A stretch of 64,000 bases of DNA from Rhodohalobacter sp. 614A (GTDB lineage: Bacteria > Bacteroidota > Rhodothermia > Balneolales > Balneolaceae), in contig NZ_JAKEDS010000003.1 in assembly GCF_021462415.1 (NCBI RefSeq), positions 124,001-188,000 on the forward strand. The letters run 5' to 3'. Both the position numbers and the translations under genes were made by a program. The notes beneath the pieces were generated by a model that was not told the DNA's origin, made no database searches, and saw nothing but the letters and a program-made list of their open reading frames with translations. Of this stretch, positions 17,876-25,564 are shown one piece after another (position 1 is the stretch's first letter; the number at the start of each line of letters is the position of its first letter).

Positions 17876-18165
17876 AAATTATTTGGTCGCCAACGGCAAG
17901 AAACAAAACCAAAGAAATTCTCGAGTACATTGCTGAAGATAATCCAGATGCTGCTTTAGCTCTTATTGATGTGATCGAAGAGAAAGTTGAAAATTTAAGT
18001 CAAAATCCAGAATCAGGAAGAGTATTTCCGCCAACAAATAATGACAAAATCCGAGAAATAGTTGTTCATGAGAATTATGGGGTAATCTATGAGGTTAATC
18101 CCGAGATAATCGAAATTTTAACCGTTCGTCATTTCCGGCAAGATTTTTCTGATTATAAAATATAA
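17872..18165 (+). CDS. parE: RelE/ParE-superfamily toxin
   Basis: This 97-residue protein has the ParE signature: IIWSPTARNKTKEILEYIAEDNPDAALALIDVIEEKVENL, then NPESGRVFP, and ending REIVVHENYGVIYEV...ILTVRHFRQDF. ParE toxins poison gyrase, while RelE relatives cut mRNA; the sequence leans to ParE. The ATG overlaps the antitoxin stop (ATGA), so translation is coupled. Such modules stabilise long cassette arrays by penalising deletion. Confidence 0.9.
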   Translation: MKIIWSPTARNKTKEILEYIAEDNPDAALALIDVIEEKVENLSQNPESGRVFPPTNNDKIREIVVHENYGVIYEVNPEIIEILTVRHFRQDFSDYKI

Positions 18166-18175
18166 TTCCTTCGGT

Positions 18176-18299
18176 GCCTAACAAAGTGTTTTAAATCGGA
18201 CGCGGGCGGGGTACGATGGAAACTTGATTGCCAGGAATTAATTTTGCTACTTCAAAGAGATCATAATTCCCGCGCCGTTTAAACACCAAACCGTTATAA
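18176..18299 (+). repeat. attC-like site (124 bp)
   Basis: The left box GCCTAAC (18176-18182) matches the consensus exactly and the right box is GTTATAA (18293-18299). The arms GTGTTTTAAATCGGACGCGGG and CCCGCGCCGTTTAAACAC (18269-18286) pair well. It starts 10 bases after the toxin stop. Confidence 0.85.
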
Positions 18300-18374
18300 T
18301 TCCTAATAGATAAAGATATAGAGTTTTAAACGTAGCAATTTTTCTATAAAGAACTCTGATTTTGCTATTATATT

Positions 18375-19190
18375 TTATGCTACATGTGAAGGGGAAATCC
18401 CAAACTCTTCTTTAAATCTTGCAGAAAAATGAGAATAGTTTTTAAAACCCGTTTCAATAAAAACTTCTGTAGGTTCCATGTTTTTTTCCTTTAACAAATA
18501 GCAGGCATCTTTTAGCCTTTTTTTGATTAACCATTTATTAGGTGTGATCTTAAAAATACGCTTAAAATCACGCCTGAATGTTGAAAGGCTTCTTCCAGTC
18601 AAATATGCAAAATCGCTGAGCGATCCATTATATGTATAATGTTCATTCATGTATGCTTCCAAGTCAATCTTGCCGGGTTCGCTAAAGTCAAATAAAATGT
18701 TTTTTAACTCCGGATTGGACTCAAGAAAAATCAATACCGTTTCTTTTGTTTTTAAGCGCACCATTTGTGGATTCATATCCTTTCCCTTTTCCAAATATGG
18801 CAATAGACTGGATATATAATTTTTAAAAACTTTATTGGGCTGAAGAAGAAGTACATTTTCTGTTTTTTGCGCGTCATAATCTAAAGACGGTTTTATAGAG
18901 CCTTCCCGAGCAATTTCCTGTAATGTATTTTGATCAACACAAATGGAAACAGATTTATATATGTCATTTACAGGAGGAATTTTCATAAACTTGCTTAAAC
19001 GATTCCTAACCGCAAACCGAAAATCACCAGAATTAAAAGTTACTTTTTTGCCTTCAAAAAAAACTTTTGAGGTACCGGACATTATGTAATCAAACACATG
19101 CTGTTTAATAAATAATTCTCCCTCTCTTAACGTTTTTGAAACGTTGGAGTAGAGAATCCGAGGAAAATTAACATCTATTGTCTCTGCCAT
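18375..19190 (-). CDS. AraC-family regulator, downstream of an SDR gene
   Basis: This 271-residue protein starts at the ATG 19188-19190; an earlier TTG is less likely. The C-terminal half has the two AraC helix-turn-helix units (LSDFAYLTGRSLSTFRRDFKRIFKITPNKWL and EVFIETGFKNYSHFSARFKEEFGISPSHV). The N-terminal domain is a divergent cupin-like sensor. It lies 85 bases after a leftward SDR gene on the same strand. The same SDR-AraC pairing recurs on the plus strand at 24545-26503. Confidence 0.85.
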   Translation of the reverse strand: MAETIDVNFPRILYSNVSKTLREGELFIKQHVFDYIMSGTSKVFFEGKKVTFNSGDFRFAVRNRLSKFMKIPPVNDIYKSVSICVDQNTLQEIAREGSIKPSLDYDAQKTENVLLLQPNKVFKNYISSLLPYLEKGKDMNPQMVRLKTKETVLIFLESNPELKNILFDFSEPGKIDLEAYMNEHYTYNGSLSDFAYLTGRSLSTFRRDFKRIFKITPNKWLIKKRLKDACYLLKEKNMEPTEVFIETGFKNYSHFSARFKEEFGISPSHVA

Positions 19191-19275
19191 GGACAATATA
19201 ATTTCATTTTTTAGATAGAAACCGAAAATTACTTCGAATAGTAAGAAGCTTATTAACTATGTTGAAATATTTTGT

Positions 19276-20148
19276 TTAAAAGTTTGGAAATTCAAGGACT
19301 GATTTCTGATTATCAATATCTGTAAACTCACTCACTTGTTTCCATATTTCAGCATTTTCCCATCTTTTTTTCGATGCCTGTTTTGCTATCTGATAAGCAT
19401 CACTACCTAATAAAATATGCGGAGGCAATTGTTTGGCATTAGCAACCTTAAGAACCACCTGAGCTACTTTCTCTGGATCTCCGGTTTCATTTCCCCAAAG
19501 ATTCTCTACTGATTTTGTCGCAGCTCCCACCGAATCTGCATATTCTGCAATCAACTCCAGTTCTTGCCCATAGGCATGTTTTCCCCAATTAGTGCGCATG
19601 GCTCCCGGTTCTAAAGCAGTTACCTTTACATTAAAGGGAGCCGTTTCCAACGATAATCCTTCCGTAAATCCTCCGACAGCCCATTTAGAGGCAAAGTAAG
19701 CAGCATTTCCCGGCCCGGCAAACCGACCTCCTACGGAAGAAATTTGTATAATATGTCCACTGCGTTGTTTACGCATTATTGGCAACACTTCACGTGTCAG
19801 GGTCACTACTCCGAAGAAGCAGGTTTCTACTAACCGTCTGAATTCATCAGCTGGCATTTGTTCAAATGGCCTGTTATCCCCATACCCTGCATTGTTAACT
19901 AAGACATCAATACGGCCAAATTTATGGATTGCCTTTTTCACAGCATCTCTGGCCTGCTGTTCGTTTGTCACGTCTAGAACAGCTGTATCAATTTGCTCAC
20001 CATATTCTTCTACCAAGCCTTCCAGTTGTTTGATATTTCTGGCAGTTGCCATTACACTGTTTCCTGCTTTCAACGCAGTTTCTGTAATATGTCGTCCAAG
20101 GCCATTTCCACTTCCGGTGACAAACCAAATTTTTTTATTTTCTGACAT
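19276..20148 (-). CDS. Short-chain dehydrogenase/reductase
   Basis: This 290-residue classical SDR has the cofactor loop near residue 12 (VTGSGNGLGRH), NNAG near 88, and the catalytic Ser and YFASK (Y..xK) near 143-160. It is longer at the C-terminus than core SDRs. An AGGA ribosome site lies about 8 bases before the ATG. It would oxidise or reduce a small carbonyl or alcohol with NAD(P)H, substrate unknown. It is the first gene of a leftward cassette with the AraC gene, which probably regulates it. Confidence 0.88.
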   Translation of the reverse strand: MSENKKIWFVTGSGNGLGRHITETALKAGNSVMATARNIKQLEGLVEEYGEQIDTAVLDVTNEQQARDAVKKAIHKFGRIDVLVNNAGYGDNRPFEQMPADEFRRLVETCFFGVVTLTREVLPIMRKQRSGHIIQISSVGGRFAGPGNAAYFASKWAVGGFTEGLSLETAPFNVKVTALEPGAMRTNWGKHAYGQELELIAEYADSVGAATKSVENLWGNETGDPEKVAQVVLKVANAKQLPPHILLGSDAYQIAKQASKKRWENAEIWKQVSEFTDIDNQKSVLEFPNF

Positions 20149-20257
20149 AATTAATTCCTGTTTGTAGTTTCTGTTTTGGGACTACAAAATTAAAAAGGAT
20201 CGTATTTATCTGCTTTGGCCTACGCGCCAAAATACTTTGCTCTAAGCGTCAATTGAA

Positions 20258-20385
20258 TTATAACCAGCGCCTCAAGCGGACAGATCTCGCCCATTGTTGT
20301 CCGCTTCCCATTAATTAGTTGACATTTCATTTGTAAATAATTTCAATACGTTGGCGCCTGCAGCTTATGCGCAAGGTCGTTATAC
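20258..20385 (+). repeat. attC-like site, family A (128 bp)
   Basis: The left box is TTATAAC (20258-20264) and the right box GTTATAC (20379-20385). The arms CAGCGCCTCAAGCGGACAG and GCAGCTTATGCGCAAGGTCG fold imperfectly. The right arm is almost identical to those of the sites at 10938, 24214 and 36251. Confidence 0.85.
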
Positions 20386-20440
20386 TCCGCTGAAGATTCA
20401 GTCGTTTTTTACAAGTGATGGAGATTACCTACATTACGAT

Positions 20441-20680
20441 ATGTCTGAGAAAGAACTCATAAAACAGATAAAGAAGCTTCCCTCGGAGGCGCAACAAGAA
20501 GCGGCAGACTTTGTTGAATTTCTTAGCAAAAAGTATCTTCAAAAAACTGAAGAATCTGATTCTCCTAAGAAAAAGTCCATTCTTGAAAATTCATTCAGAG
20601 GGATTTGGAAAGACCGTGAAGATCTTCAGGATAGCACAAAATGGGTGCGGGAGCTTCGTAAAAGTCGTTGGGCAAATTAG
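20441..20680 (+). CDS. vapB: VapB-like antitoxin (DUF2281)
   Basis: This 79-residue protein starts at the ATG 20441; a longer reading frame would begin inside the attC site and is rejected. The N-terminus (ELIKQIKKLPSEAQQEAADFVEFL) is the DUF2281 antitoxin pattern. The tail RGIWKDREDLQDSTKWVRELRKSRW is the usual toxin-wrapping end of such VapB proteins. It precedes a VapC gene by 8 bases. That toxin gene has an early stop, so this antitoxin may now be an orphan. Confidence 0.82.
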   Translation: MSEKELIKQIKKLPSEAQQEAADFVEFLSKKYLQKTEESDSPKKKSILENSFRGIWKDREDLQDSTKWVRELRKSRWAN

Positions 20681-20688
20681 GCTAATTC

Positions 20689-21090
20689 ATGGCTTAACCG
20701 GTAGTCATTGACACAGATATACTTATTGATTTCGGGATGGACAGAGAAGATGCTGTTGAGACCATGGCCGTTCCTGAAGAAAATTATTTATTAACAACAA
20801 GCGTCATTACTGCGATGGAGTTGTACTCAGGCTGCAGAAGTAAGCGGGATTTAAAGAAAGTAGAAGAGCTGATTGCAGATTTACACATCCTGTTTGTGTC
20901 AAAATTAATCTCAGAACGGGCATTTGATTTGATGAAGAAATTCAGATCCAGTCATGGAGTTGAGATTAATGATATGCTGATTGCTGCTACTGCAATTGAA
21001 GGCGGGGCAAAAATGATCAGCAAGAATCAAAAGCATTATCAGTTTTTACCAGGCTTGGATTTACTTCCATATCCTCTTAGCGAAGTATAA
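20689..21090 (+). pseudogene. vapC: vapC PIN toxin with a stop at codon 3
   Basis: The frame opens ATG GCT and then has TAA at 20695-20697. Beyond it the frame reads PVVIDTDILIDFGMDREDAVE and continues open to 21090 with the PIN acidic residues (DTD near the N-terminus, TAMEL with Glu, NDMLIAATAI with Asp). One substitution (AAA to TAA) explains it. A later ATG at 20737 would drop the first catalytic Asp, so a restart there should not give an active RNase. A rare ATT restart at 20707 would also follow the stop. The gene is probably inactivated; a sequencing error is possible. Confidence 0.8.
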
Positions 21091-21194
21091 CAAGTATTTC
21101 CCCGAATGGTCGGGGCAGGCTCTGCTAACGTGCAAGTGTTTTTGCTCAACTTCAAAATTGGTTTCCACACAGCAGAAATGCCGGACCGTTATAC
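21085..21194 (+). repeat. attC-like site, family C (110 bp)
   Basis: The left box GTATAAC (21085-21091) overlaps the stop codon of the vapC frame, and the right box is GTTATAC (21188-21194). The right arm CAGCAGAAATGCCGGACC matches family C. An extra hairpin (CCCCGA/TCGGGG, near 21101-21116) is embedded in the left half, as in the site at 21799. Confidence 0.83.
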
Positions 21195-21268
21195 CCACTA
21201 CCAAAAATCTAATTTCTTCCGGTTTTCATCGTTAATAATTACATTCAGGTAAACCAAATACTTTTCCT

Positions 21269-21502
21269 ATGATGACCGATATAAAAGAGATTGAAAACTC
21301 AGCCCTGAATCTAAACAAAAGAGACAAAGCGCGTCTGGCTGATAAATTATTGCAAAGCATTCATGGCAAAATTGATCCTGAAATTGAACAGGCCTGGATT
21401 GATGAAGTCCAAAAGAGAAAGGAGTCACTTAAATCGGGCGAAGCTTCCCTTCATTCTGCTTCGGATGTCATTAATGAAGCAAGACAACGACTTCAAAAGT
21501 GA
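21269..21502 (+). CDS. Addiction-module antitoxin (TIGR02574 type)
   Basis: This 77-residue protein reads IENSALNLNKRDKARLADKLLQSIHGKIDPEIEQAWIDEVQKRKESLKSGEA, which is the short TIGR02574 addiction-module pattern. The family is the usual partner of a RelE/ParE toxin, and such a frame follows at once (4-base overlap at 21499-21502). The toxin frame has an early amber stop, so the antitoxin may be an orphan. Confidence 0.85.
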   Translation: MMTDIKEIENSALNLNKRDKARLADKLLQSIHGKIDPEIEQAWIDEVQKRKESLKSGEASLHSASDVINEARQRLQK

Positions 21503-21789
21503 CAATTAAATTTCATTAGGAAGCCAGAAAAGAATTTTTTGAAGCAGCCGATTATTACGAGGAACAGGTAGTTGGCTTAGGTGATGTTTTTATTGATGAG
21601 GTAGAAAAAGTAGTGGATGTAATCGAGCAGCAGCCAGCTTCGGGGACCAAAATCGCGAAAACTGAACGAAGATTTTTAGTGTCTCGCTTTCCCTATGGAC
21701 TTATCTATTCAATAGAAAAAGACCCGATTACAATATTTGCTGTTATGAATTTAAGGCGAAAACCGGGGTACTGGAAATTTCGAACGTAG
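21499..21789 (+). pseudogene. RelE/ParE toxin with an amber stop at codon 7
   Basis: The frame starts at GTG 21499 and reads V-T-I-K-F-H, then TAG at 21517-21519. It then continues open as EARKEFFEAADYYEEQVVGLGDVFIDEVEKVVDVIEQQPASG..., ending NLRRKPGYWKFRT. This is a full RelE/ParE toxin (FHxEARKEF...YYEEQ..GLG..F..EVE) except for the stop. A single CAG, AAG or GAG to TAG change accounts for it. No good restart lies upstream of the conserved EARKEF helix, so the toxin is probably dead unless the amber codon is suppressed. Confidence 0.8.
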
Positions 21790-21798
21790 AATCCGAGG

Positions 21799-21907
21799 GT
21801 ATAACCAGCTTTTCCCCGAATAGTCGGGGCAGGCTCTGCTGATGTAAAAGTGTTTTACTCGAATTAATAAGTGGTTGCCACGCAGCAGAAACGCCAAACC
21901 GTTATAC
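21799..21907 (+). repeat. attC-like site, family C (109 bp)
   Basis: The left box is GTATAAC (21799-21805) and the right box GTTATAC (21901-21907). The right arm is CAGCAGAAACGCCAAACC. The left half carries the same CCCCGA/TCGGGG insert hairpin and GCAGGCTCTGCT segment as the site at 21085, so these two are close copies. Confidence 0.83.
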
Positions 21908-21995
21908 CTCGAACTTATCTTGTAACCTTTTGATTTGAGATGAGTGTCTACTCATTGAAGCTTATTCTTCATATCTCATATAAGAATTCGATTTT

Positions 21996-23429
21996 ATGAA
22001 AAAAACACTCTTAGCTTTTATCGTTCTCTGCTCAATTTTTGGCTGTACAAGGCAAGAAAGTACCCCCAAATTCAAATCAATTCAGGAAAGTTTAATCCCG
22101 TCCGTGGTTGTAGGTGATACTATAGTAACAACGTATTCGATTGAAGAAAGAATGACTCACTATCATGTACCGGGGGTTAGTATAGCGGTATTTAAAGATG
22201 GAAAAATTGTTTGGAGCAATTCCATTGGTGTTACTGATGCCAATCAGGAACTAAAAGTAAATTCTAAAACAAGATTTCAAGCCGCCTCTATCAGTAAACC
22301 GATAACAGCAGTAGGTATTCTGAAATTAGTCGAAAAATATGAGCTAGACCTGGATGAGGATGTCAATAAATATCTGCAATCCTGGAAATTAGACAGCCCC
22401 TTTCTTGAAAACGAAATTGTTACAATTCGCAGACTACTAAGTCATACAGCCGGGATAAATATTGGTGGTTTCCAAGTTTACGAGAAAACAGACACTATTC
22501 CTCATACAACCGGTATTTTGAAGGGAGAGGGAAATACACCTCAAATTGAACTTGATACGATTCCCGGCTTGGGTTTTTCCTATTCAGGTGGAGGCTATGT
22601 AATTCTCCAGCAATTGATTGAGGATGTTTCTGGAAAAATCTTTGAAGACTATTTTGAAAGCGAAGTATTTCTACCCTTAGATATGATGAATAGTACATTT
22701 AATCAATTTCCAGAAGAAAATGTTAGTATTGCTCATGATAAGGAAGGGAAGCCTTATCATGGAGATTGGTTGACATATCCAGAACAAGCTGCCGCCGGCT
22801 TATGGACCACACCCATCGACTTAGCGAAATTTTGTATAGCTATTGAGAATGCATACTATGGGGAAAAGGAGACAATTATTTCAGCTGAATTAGCTAAAGA
22901 GATGCTTACAACAGTAGAAAATTGGGGATTAGGAGTAGGTCTGAGAGGAGAAAGCCAGAACCGTTTCTTTTTTCACGGCGGATCAAATCCGGGCGGTTAC
23001 AGGAGTATTATGGTGGATGCATTTAATGCAAGAACCGGTATCATAGTAATGACAAATGGTGTTCAGGGGGATAAGCTACATGACGAGATTCTTCGGGCTT
23101 TTTCCATGTTTTTTGACATTAGTGTGTTACAACCAAAATATATTCAACCAGTCAACTTGGAAGAGAGTACACTTGAAAAATTTATTGGAAAATATCACTT
23201 TCGGGAGATGGGAGACTACTACCTTGAAATGAGTATTGATAGTGACAACCAATTAATTTTGTATGATCCTAATGATGGGATGGAAAATACGTTCTTGCCA
23301 ATAAATGACTCCACATTTGTTGAAAGATTTGAGGGGTTAGAACTAACCTTTAAAATGGATACTTTAACTGAGAGCGTTGTAAATGTGGATTATAATGGAG
23401 CTTATACGTTTTATAAAGTTAATGAATGA
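21996..23429 (+). CDS. Serine beta-lactamase-family lipoprotein
   Basis: This 477-residue lipoprotein (lipobox SIFGC, Cys17) has a Beta-lactamase (AmpC/PBP) domain. The SxxK motif is SISK at 98-101, the second motif is YSG (near 197, where YxN is expected) and the third is HGG (near 328, HGGSNPGGYRS). A C-terminal beta domain of about 90 residues follows, as in the Pab87/ClbP-like serine hydrolases. It could be a peptidase, an esterase or a beta-lactamase. Family membership is clear, but resistance is not shown. It fills a cassette of its own. Confidence 0.85.
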   Translation: MKKTLLAFIVLCSIFGCTRQESTPKFKSIQESLIPSVVVGDTIVTTYSIEERMTHYHVPGVSIAVFKDGKIVWSNSIGVTDANQELKVNSKTRFQAASISKPITAVGILKLVEKYELDLDEDVNKYLQSWKLDSPFLENEIVTIRRLLSHTAGINIGGFQVYEKTDTIPHTTGILKGEGNTPQIELDTIPGLGFSYSGGGYVILQQLIEDVSGKIFEDYFESEVFLPLDMMNSTFNQFPEENVSIAHDKEGKPYHGDWLTYPEQAAAGLWTTPIDLAKFCIAIENAYYGEKETIISAELAKEMLTTVENWGLGVGLRGESQNRFFFHGGSNPGGYRSIMVDAFNARTGIIVMTNGVQGDKLHDEILRAFSMFFDISVLQPKYIQPVNLEESTLEKFIGKYHFREMGDYYLEMSIDSDNQLILYDPNDGMENTFLPINDSTFVERFEGLELTFKMDTLTESVVNVDYNGAYTFYKVNE

Positions 23430-23500
23430 TTCTGACATTGACATAGTGCAGATCTTCACACTTAAGGTGATTCCACAGTATAATTGCCAGACCGTTAGGT
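23430..23500 (+). repeat. Degraded attC-like site
   Basis: The right half (TTGCCAGACC then GTTAGGT at 23494-23500, a perfect GTTRRRY) matches family C. No clear RYYYAAC box is found on the left, and the region is only about 70 bases long. I read it as an attC that has lost its left arm. Confidence 0.5.
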
Positions 23501-23561
23501 ACCTTCCTTTTCTTGCAATTATTAACCTACCTTATTAGTTTCATAACGAAACCAAGTTGAT

Positions 23562-23800
23562 ATGCCTAATATCAAGTAAAAAACATTCCCGAAGAAATTT
23601 ACAATCGAGTCCGTGAGCAGGCCAATGCTCACCATCGTAGCATCAACAGTGAAATTATTGCCTGTTTAGAGCAAACTGTTAAGCCTCAACAGGTTTCTAC
23701 GGACGATATTTTGCAAGAAGCACGTCGTGTGCGTAAAAAGGCAAAAGGCAGCCTATCTTCTGAAGAAATTGAATCTGCTATTAATCAGGGGCGGCCATGA
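23562..23800 (+). pseudogene. FitA/VapB-like antitoxin with a frameshift at codon 5
   Basis: ATG at 23562 reads MPNIK then TAA. One frame over, an open frame from 23576 reads VKNIPEEIYNRVREQANAHHRSINSEIIACLEQTV and runs to the stop at 23798-23800. Joined, this is the ribbon-helix-helix FitA-like antitoxin MPNI-x-VKNIPEEI. One base is missing around 23574-23576. No ATG, GTG or TTG start exists near the beginning of the second frame. The toxin gene overlaps the end (ATGA). It may be a real loss of antitoxin, a sequencing slip or recoding. Confidence 0.75.
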
Positions 23801-24201
23801 TTGTTGTTGATACGAATATTCTTGCTCACTTTTGGCTTCCATCAGATTCAACAGAACTTTGTGACCAGCTGTATCAAAAAGATCCACAATGGTTGGCCCC
23901 TATTCTTTGGAGAAGTGAATTTCGAAATGTCGTTACGTTATATTTGAGAAAAGAGCTGATTGATTTAGCAGAAGCTTTACTAATTATGGAAAAAGCTGAG
24001 CTTCAAATGAGAGATCAGCAGTTTCAAGTGAATTCAGTTCAAGTGCTGCATCATGTCAGTCAATCGACTTGCTCTTCCTACAATTGTGAATTCGTAAGCT
24101 TGGCCAAGGATCTGGATCTGGAATTAATTACTATGGATAAAAAGCTTCTGCAGGAATTTCCAAAATTGGCCAAACATCCAGAAAATATAATCGAATCGTA
24201 A
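23797..24201 (+). CDS. vapC: PIN-domain VapC/FitB-type toxin
   Basis: This 134-residue protein is intact. It has the acidic residues of a PIN RNase: Asp5 in MIVVDTN, Glu41 in WRSEFRN, and C-terminal Asp residues in FVSLAKDLDLELITMDKKL. The start overlaps the antitoxin stop (ATGA). It is unusual that the toxin frame is complete while its antitoxin frame is broken. Either the toxin is not expressed, it has lost activity, or another antitoxin covers it. Confidence 0.85.
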   Translation: MIVVDTNILAHFWLPSDSTELCDQLYQKDPQWLAPILWRSEFRNVVTLYLRKELIDLAEALLIMEKAELQMRDQQFQVNSVQVLHHVSQSTCSSYNCEFVSLAKDLDLELITMDKKLLQEFPKLAKHPENIIES

Positions 24202-24544
24202 ATTTTGTCAGGAACCTAACCCGCGCAATAATGCGGACACACCCCGCTCCCGATGCTTCGGGACCACCTTTCTGGCTTTTTAACTCTCCTTTTATTATTT
24301 ATCAACTTAACATTCATTCGTACGCACCTTATGCGCAATGTCGTTATAGGCTTAGGGATTCGTCACTGAATAATATTTTATCCGACTGATACTTCCACGT
24401 CATGGAAAGTCTGAGTAAAGAATATTCTAACAGCGATAGTCTTTACCTCATTTTGACTACGAGGCTCCCCACTTAGGCTACGTGCCTAACCATTCCTCTT
24501 TTTATGTTTTAGTCGTTCAATCTAAAATTAAAGAGGATTTCATT
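24202..24544. other. Intergenic spacer with one attC site and SDR promoter region
   Basis: The family-A attC occupies 24214-24349. The remaining 195 bases hold no ORF and probably carry the promoter of the SDR gene. An AGAGGA ribosome site lies just before its ATG at 24545. Confidence 0.55.
24214..24349 (+). repeat. attC-like site, family A (136 bp)
   Basis: The left box ACCTAAC (24214-24220) matches the consensus exactly and the right box is GTTATAG (24343-24349). The arms GCGCAATAATGCGGACAC and CCTTATGCGCAATG pair imperfectly. A small CCCGATGCTTCGGG hairpin sits in the left half. The rest of the loop (TTTCTGGCTTTTTAACTC) matches the sites at 10938 and 36251. Confidence 0.85.
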
Positions 24545-25393
24545 ATGACAAATCAAAATGAGAATAACGCATATGCTGAAAAAGTGTGGTTTATAACCGG
24601 TTCATCCCGTGGCTTCGGGCGTATATGGACGGAATCGGCATTGAAACGTGGTGATAAAGTTGCGGCTACAGCCCGGCGGCTTGAAAGTATTGCCGACTTA
24701 AAAGAAAAATATCCTGAAAATGTATTAACACTGAAGCTGGACGTTACCCAAGCCCATCAGGCAAAATATGCTGTGGAAGCGGCTTATGATCACTTCGGCA
24801 GGTTGGATATTGTTTTCAACAATGCTGGATATTCCCTGGTAGGAACCATTGAAGAAGCAAGTGCCGATCACATTCGGGCCCTCTATGAAACGAATGTATT
24901 GGGGACGGTTTCCGTAATCCAGAGCGCATTGCCGTTGCTACGCAAACAGGGGTACGGACATATTTTGGGCACATCGAGTGGTCTCGGTCATTTGGCGTAC
25001 CCGCTGATCGGTTATTACTGCTCTTCTAAATGGGCATTCGAAGCTATTCATGAAAGCTTGGCTGCCGAAGTAAAACCGTTTGGCATCCATGTTACCATCA
25101 TAGAACCGGGAGCTTATGCTACGGAATTCGGCAGCCGGAAATCCTTGGATTTTGCAGACGGTATGGAGATATATGCTGATTTCAAACAACAAGTATTCGA
25201 GCGCATAAAAGATCAAGAACAAGGCGATCCAAAGGCAACACCGGAAGCGATATTCAAAGTGGTGGATTCCGAAGAACCTCCATTGCGGTTATTTTTAGGG
25301 AGCCATAATTTGCCGGAAATTCGGGAGGCTTATGAACAACGATTAAATACGTGGGAGGATTGGAAAACTGTTTCCAATGCGGCCCAGGGATAA
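24545..25393 (+). CDS. Short-chain dehydrogenase/reductase
   Basis: This 282-residue SDR starts at ATG 24545 behind AGAGGA; a GTG at 24482 gives an unlikely extension. Motifs are ITGSSRGFGR (about 17-26), NNAGYS near 95 and YYCSSK (catalytic Tyr and Lys, near 160). It is close in layout to the leftward SDR at 19276, including the C-terminal extension. An AraC gene follows after 171 bases, again forming an SDR-AraC pair. Substrate unknown. Confidence 0.88.
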   Translation: MTNQNENNAYAEKVWFITGSSRGFGRIWTESALKRGDKVAATARRLESIADLKEKYPENVLTLKLDVTQAHQAKYAVEAAYDHFGRLDIVFNNAGYSLVGTIEEASADHIRALYETNVLGTVSVIQSALPLLRKQGYGHILGTSSGLGHLAYPLIGYYCSSKWAFEAIHESLAAEVKPFGIHVTIIEPGAYATEFGSRKSLDFADGMEIYADFKQQVFERIKDQEQGDPKATPEAIFKVVDSEEPPLRLFLGSHNLPEIREAYEQRLNTWEDWKTVSNAAQG

Positions 25394-25564
25394 TTCTTTA
25401 ATTCTTATGGTTAAGGGTGGCCGATGCCTGGAAAACAGGATCGGCGGTCCTATTTACCTCACCCTAAATACTGAAAGTATTATTAATTATATTTATGCAG
25501 CAGTCTGTTAAAGCTATTTATAAAGCAAACGCTTTCCATATCCTGCAACCTGTAAAGTAAACAG

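Noticed and set aside
20351-20440. N-terminal extension of the VapB-like antitoxin beginning inside the attC site
   Set aside because: The extension reads through the attC arm and has no family similarity; the ATG at 20441 fits the family N-terminus.
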